From contig JAZAYU010000010.1 of NCBI GenBank assembly GCA_038501625.1, forward strand, positions 9,197,380 through 9,261,379: 64,000 bases of DNA, given 5' to 3'. The notes under the pieces were generated by a model. The model did no database searches. It was not told the origin of the DNA and saw only the letters and a list, made by a program, of their open reading frames with translations. This DNA is from Corbicula japonica. Its lineage: Eukaryota; Mollusca; Bivalvia; Venerida; Cyrenidae. Positions 60,362 through 64,000 of the stretch are shown here, piece by piece (position 1 is the stretch's first letter; each line of letters starts with the position of its first letter). Made by a program: the position numbers and the translations under genes.

Positions 60362-60778
60362 AACACTGCAAATGGCGAAAACAGGCTAAAATTTCAAAAA
60401 AATGAATTTTGGGGAAAATACTTATTGCCACCTAGATTTTAGTAAAGAAATGTATTTAGCTATGGATGTAGTAAATGTTTGCAAGCTCAGTTTAGTCTAA
60501 TTCATGTTCTAATTACCAAGCACATACTAAAACAAAAGAAAAACCATTTGCATAGGAACTCTGAAATTCATGAACAATATACCAAAACAACTCATACCTG
60601 AAATAAGTATATGCTGGTCTACAATGTTTAGTGCCAATTCATCAAAATAATGTTAGGGTTTTCAAAAAATTCAAGGAAATCTTACTTTCAGGTTCAAAGT
60701 GAAAGTAGAAATAAGTATTTCCAAAATTCATTTTTGAAATTTTAGCTAGTTTTCGCCATTTGCAATGTTTGCTACCTC
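60362..60778. repeat. Inverted repeat pair between the two duplicated copies
   Basis: 60362-60430 (TTGCAA-like, GGCGAAAACAGGCTAAAATT) is inverted at 60712-60778, with about 280 bp between. It could be an inserted foldback element. Confidence 0.65.
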
Positions 60779-60997
60779 TTAAAATGATTTATGAATCGGG
60801 CCGATATCAATAGTTATTGGTCGGTAACTATAGATATTGGATTATTTGGGCAAACTGCATGTCAAAGTGAAACAGATACAATGGCAAGACAACAACCTAG
60901 GATATTGATTTATATCTAGAGTTTTGTGCCAAGTGCACATTAGATATGATATCCATAATTACTAGTGAAAACCCTAGATAAATATTGCTCGTTAACC

Positions 60998-61382
60998 ACG
61001 GTTAACTCCAAGAACTATGGTTTTCAGTCTGTAACTATAGTTTTCGCCAATATCAAAGGTTATTGGTCCGACATCCATAGTTATTGACAATAACTATGGT
61101 TATCAGCCGATATCTAGGGTTTTCACCAATAACTATGGTTATCGGGTGGTAAACCTAGTTATTGTCAATTGTGCAAACCGCTTGCCCTACTGATCTCTGA
61201 GTCTCTTAACATGATGCAACATTCAAGAATGCAGGATGTACATGTGTTGTCATCATGTTGTGTTTTTATAATGCATTTTTCACCTCACCAGTGTTTAGAT
61301 TTCTGTCAAACGCAATCAGATTTTAGCTGCATTTAAGTTATTATTATTAACCACATTGAAATAAGCAAGGTTATGAAGTAAA
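60998..61382 (+). repeat. Copy 2 of the direct duplication
   Basis: Counterpart of 59890-60360, with the same degenerate repeat block followed by GTGCAAACCGCTTGCC and CACCTCACCAGT.TTTAGATT. A further partial copy of the repeat block lies near 60790-60870. Confidence 0.75.
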
Positions 61383-63815
61383 ATGAATTGATTTGTAAGC
61401 AGCTGATAACTTCCAGGCGTTCCATTTTTCACATTACCTCACTTTGAAAATGCAAAATTGATACAAAGGTTAATTGTGTTGCTATTATTCGCTATGAGTA
61501 CCAACTGCATTGTGGTTTGTGATCGGGATGAGATGCTTGGAGTGTGTTCAATAAATAAAAACGCATTCTTTGAAGGTAATTCAGCATTTGTTATTTTTAT
61601 GATTAAATATTTTTCTGGAAATTCGCAAAATATAGTGTATTGGGTACTTTACATAAATTTATGAAACTTTCTGTGAATAAAGAATTGTTTTTAAGTTTAT
61701 TTAACAAATCATGAGCTATTCAGTATGAAATTCCAGAAAAGAAGTCTTAATTTAAAAAGATTACCCTATCATGTAAAAAAAGGTTCCAAAGTTAAGTTTG
61801 CCTGAACTAGAGGAAGCCTGAATGTCTTCAAGACATAATATCACTTTCATCAATTCTGTGGTAAAATAAATTGATACTGTTGTTTTTAAATTATATAATT
61901 TGTAAACACTAAATATTACATAAAGATTGTGGAAGAAGTTGTATTCTAAAGGGTATGGTAATTGAAACCTATAGTAGTGGTTAAAAATGAAAAAAAAATC
62001 ATAGAATATTGAATTGTTCTTCAAAATCAACAAAACATACATGTATCATACTTGATAGGCAAATAATATGTGGTGAGAACACTATCAAAAAGGGAAAATT
62101 ATGAAAATTTGTAAGGACAAGTGTGATACAGATAGGCAAGGTTTAAAATCAGAATGCAGGTTGGATTGCTTTCTACCAAAATATCATTAAAACAAATCAA
62201 CAAATGGGCTAGACATTGCAATACAATTCTGTGAGAGATTATTCAGTTGTCTGTGAATAATAGACCGTCTGTAAAACAGTAAGTTACTGTTTTACTTTTT
62301 CTTGTTAATAAATAATTACGGACCAAAAATGACTATAACGAAGTGTGAGTGTATGCTTCCAAGCGATATTAAGTTAACCAATGTCATAGTGTTCTAAAAA
62401 TAATGATTTATTTATATTAGAAATAATAATAGCACGTGATTAAAGACACTGATCAAGTGACACAGTTAATTGATATCATAGTTAACTAAATATAATGAAT
62501 TAATATATGATTCTAAAATTTTGTATCTGGCGAATAGCAAGCCTAAATAACACTAACACGTGATAAGAGACACTGATCAGAAAAGCCCTTGTCAAAATTT
62601 AAGCGGTTATCGATTCCATAAGCGCAATGGCCATTGACATAAACACTTGTTATATGACAGCTTAAAAGCATTTTCGAACGATCACAAATAAACCAGCAAA
62701 GTAATAAATCAACATCTGGAGAATGTTCTTATGTCAATAACGTATGGGACCATTTGGCTGAAACAATTTTAAAACAACGTCTGGAAGTTTTTGGTTTTGT
62801 GACGTGTATGTTACGATTACTGGAAACGTTTACTATTTAATATGCACTCATCGTTTGAATTGTAATGTGTAAGAGATAAAATCATATTACTTTTTTCCAC
62901 AAAATCTAAAACTGGATTTCGAAAGAACCGGCTATTTAACTTGACGATATGTGACTTTTTTTGCTAATTCAAGAAATAAAACCAAGTGCCAGACATCTTT
63001 ACAAACGATTAATGAGCAGCCGTTTGAAATTATATTGTTTACCGACCATTCGAATGAGATGCAAAAGCAGGTCATACAAAAGTTTCAGAAAACAATAAAT
63101 AGTTTGTATAGCATTAGTCTTATAACCAGAGTTATTTAAATGTTATTGTTGTTGACACCAGGGTCATTCATGAATCATAGGAAAACATTCTCAAAACGGC
63201 CAACTTTTCTGATGGTCTAGAAATTTCAGTTTAAATACTTTTATAGAGAACAGTTGTGATAATCAAATCGCAAATTGATGATCCAGCAATCGGTATATAC
63301 TACTGATATGGAAAAGCTCAATTTTACAGAACAAAATGGACATAATTATTGCTATTACCTTGCTTTGTTGTCCTGAGAAGAAATGGAACAAGAAATATCT
63401 TTAAAAAATATAAACGGCGTTGATAGAAAAGATTTATATATACATGTATATAAGAAAGAAAGAAATACAGAGAGGCAAAGCAGACACAGTTTAGTTATTT
63501 TATTTTATTTGTTATAGCTGTTGACGAACCCTCCCTGCCTTCTTAGTATGACTTAGAGATTAAGCGACCGAATCATGACAACTCATAAATTCATTGAAAG
63601 TGTCTTTCAAAAAAAATGTTGAAGCTGTTGCAACAATTTCATACAGTGATAACAAGTCGATTAAAGAAGCAAAATATTCAGTTTCAATAAAATACCTCGT
63701 GTAGAGTGAGAATTCATGATGAATAAATGTCCTTGAAATTTAATAAATATAAATAATAACAGCCTGTTACAAGAGCGAAATCTACCAACTTTTACGTATA
63801 TTAAGTTTAAAAAAA
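61383..63815. other. Gene-free AT-rich stretch
   Basis: Short open frames up to 93 codons on the minus strand (61761-62042), hydrophobic and low-complexity, not supported as genes. CACGTGATTAAAGACACTGATC and a related copy (about 62433 and 62560) form a short direct repeat. Confidence 0.45.
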
Positions 63816-63893
63816 GTGTCCGTCCTGAGTATTGAACCCGGGGCCTCCGCTTGAGAGGCGAGAGTGTTAGCCACTACACTATAATGAACTTGT
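63815..63893 (-). tRNA. tRNA-Glu(CTC)-like relic
   Basis: The minus strand has a perfect A box TAGTGTAGTGG, a 7-nt anticodon loop CTCTCAA (anticodon CTC) closed by about 4 bp, a B box GGTTCAATAC, and a run of seven T a few bases after the end, as in pol III terminators. The acceptor stem (TTCATTA versus GACGGAC) does not pair and the T stem is weak. It is therefore a pseudo-tRNA or SINE head rather than a working gene. Confidence 0.5.
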
Positions 63894-64000
63894 CTTACGA
63901 ACTTGAAATTAACAATCAGTATCAAAGGAACTAGAAAGGAACCAGTAAGAACACTTCTCTTTCGTTTTACACTGTGTATTGTATGCAAGTGACACCCAAG

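Noticed and set aside
1..64000. CRISPR arrays, operons, bacterial or viral genes, and LINE/LTR coding sequences
   Set aside because: None found: the regular repeats lack spacer structure, and no polymerase, integrase or capsid-like frame is visible.

Overview
The window looks like nuclear DNA of an animal, most likely a bivalve mollusc. It is AT-rich, its genes have spliceosomal GT-AG introns, its non-coding DNA is packed with short non-autonomous transposons and tRNA-derived SINE-like repeats, and it carries a mollusc-style Mab-21/cGAS-like nucleotidyltransferase family. The taxonomic placement is an inference from gene and repeat content. No bacterial genes, CRISPR array or viral genes were seen.

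Region 1 (about 1-22 kb) is a Mab-21/cGAS-like receptor neighbourhood. One large exon at 8525-10676 (minus) is open for 716 codons. It encodes a nucleotidyltransferase core with GS...E and D-x-D motifs, a Mab-21 C-terminal lobe and a long helical tail with TPR-like repeats. A related copy at 1383-3542 (minus) is broken by two frameshifts and one stop codon. A third, 110-bp fragment of the first exon lies at 20123-20232 on the plus strand. The flanks of the broken copy (about 3.4-6.15 kb) and of the fragment (16.6-20.2 kb) are an old, rearranged, mostly inverted duplication. Between and beside these lie a 2.4-kb element with 421-bp inverted arms (11196-13640) and a 1.8-kb nest of inverted repeats (20233-22066) that abuts the truncated fragment.

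Region 2 (22-27.4 kb) is AT-rich and apparently gene-free, with a hairpin and a 41-bp minisatellite.

Region 3 (27.4-42.6 kb, minus strand) is one complete four-exon gene for a four-pass claudin-superfamily protein of the calcium-channel gamma/TARP (stargazin) group, 245 aa. All three introns are phase 1, and joining the consensus splice sites gives one continuous reading frame. Intron 3 holds a TTAA-flanked 1.4-kb transposon-like element. Intron 1 (about 11.9 kb) holds many repeats.

Region 4 (42.6-64 kb) lies upstream of the gamma-like gene. No protein gene was recognised. It is a mosaic of repeat families: a 134-146 bp palindromic MITE, a roughly 0.7-kb dispersed repeat (family A), a second dispersed family (C), a TTAA-flanked foldback element, minisatellites and tRNA-derived sequences. 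In two places the palindromic MITE has jumped into another repeat, and uninterrupted copies of the target in the same window confirm a 3-bp target duplication.

The two genes have no evident functional link: one is a candidate innate-immune nucleotide-signalling sensor, the other a neuronal or ion-channel auxiliary subunit. Positions were read by eye, so repeat boundaries may be off by several bases unless stated as exact.
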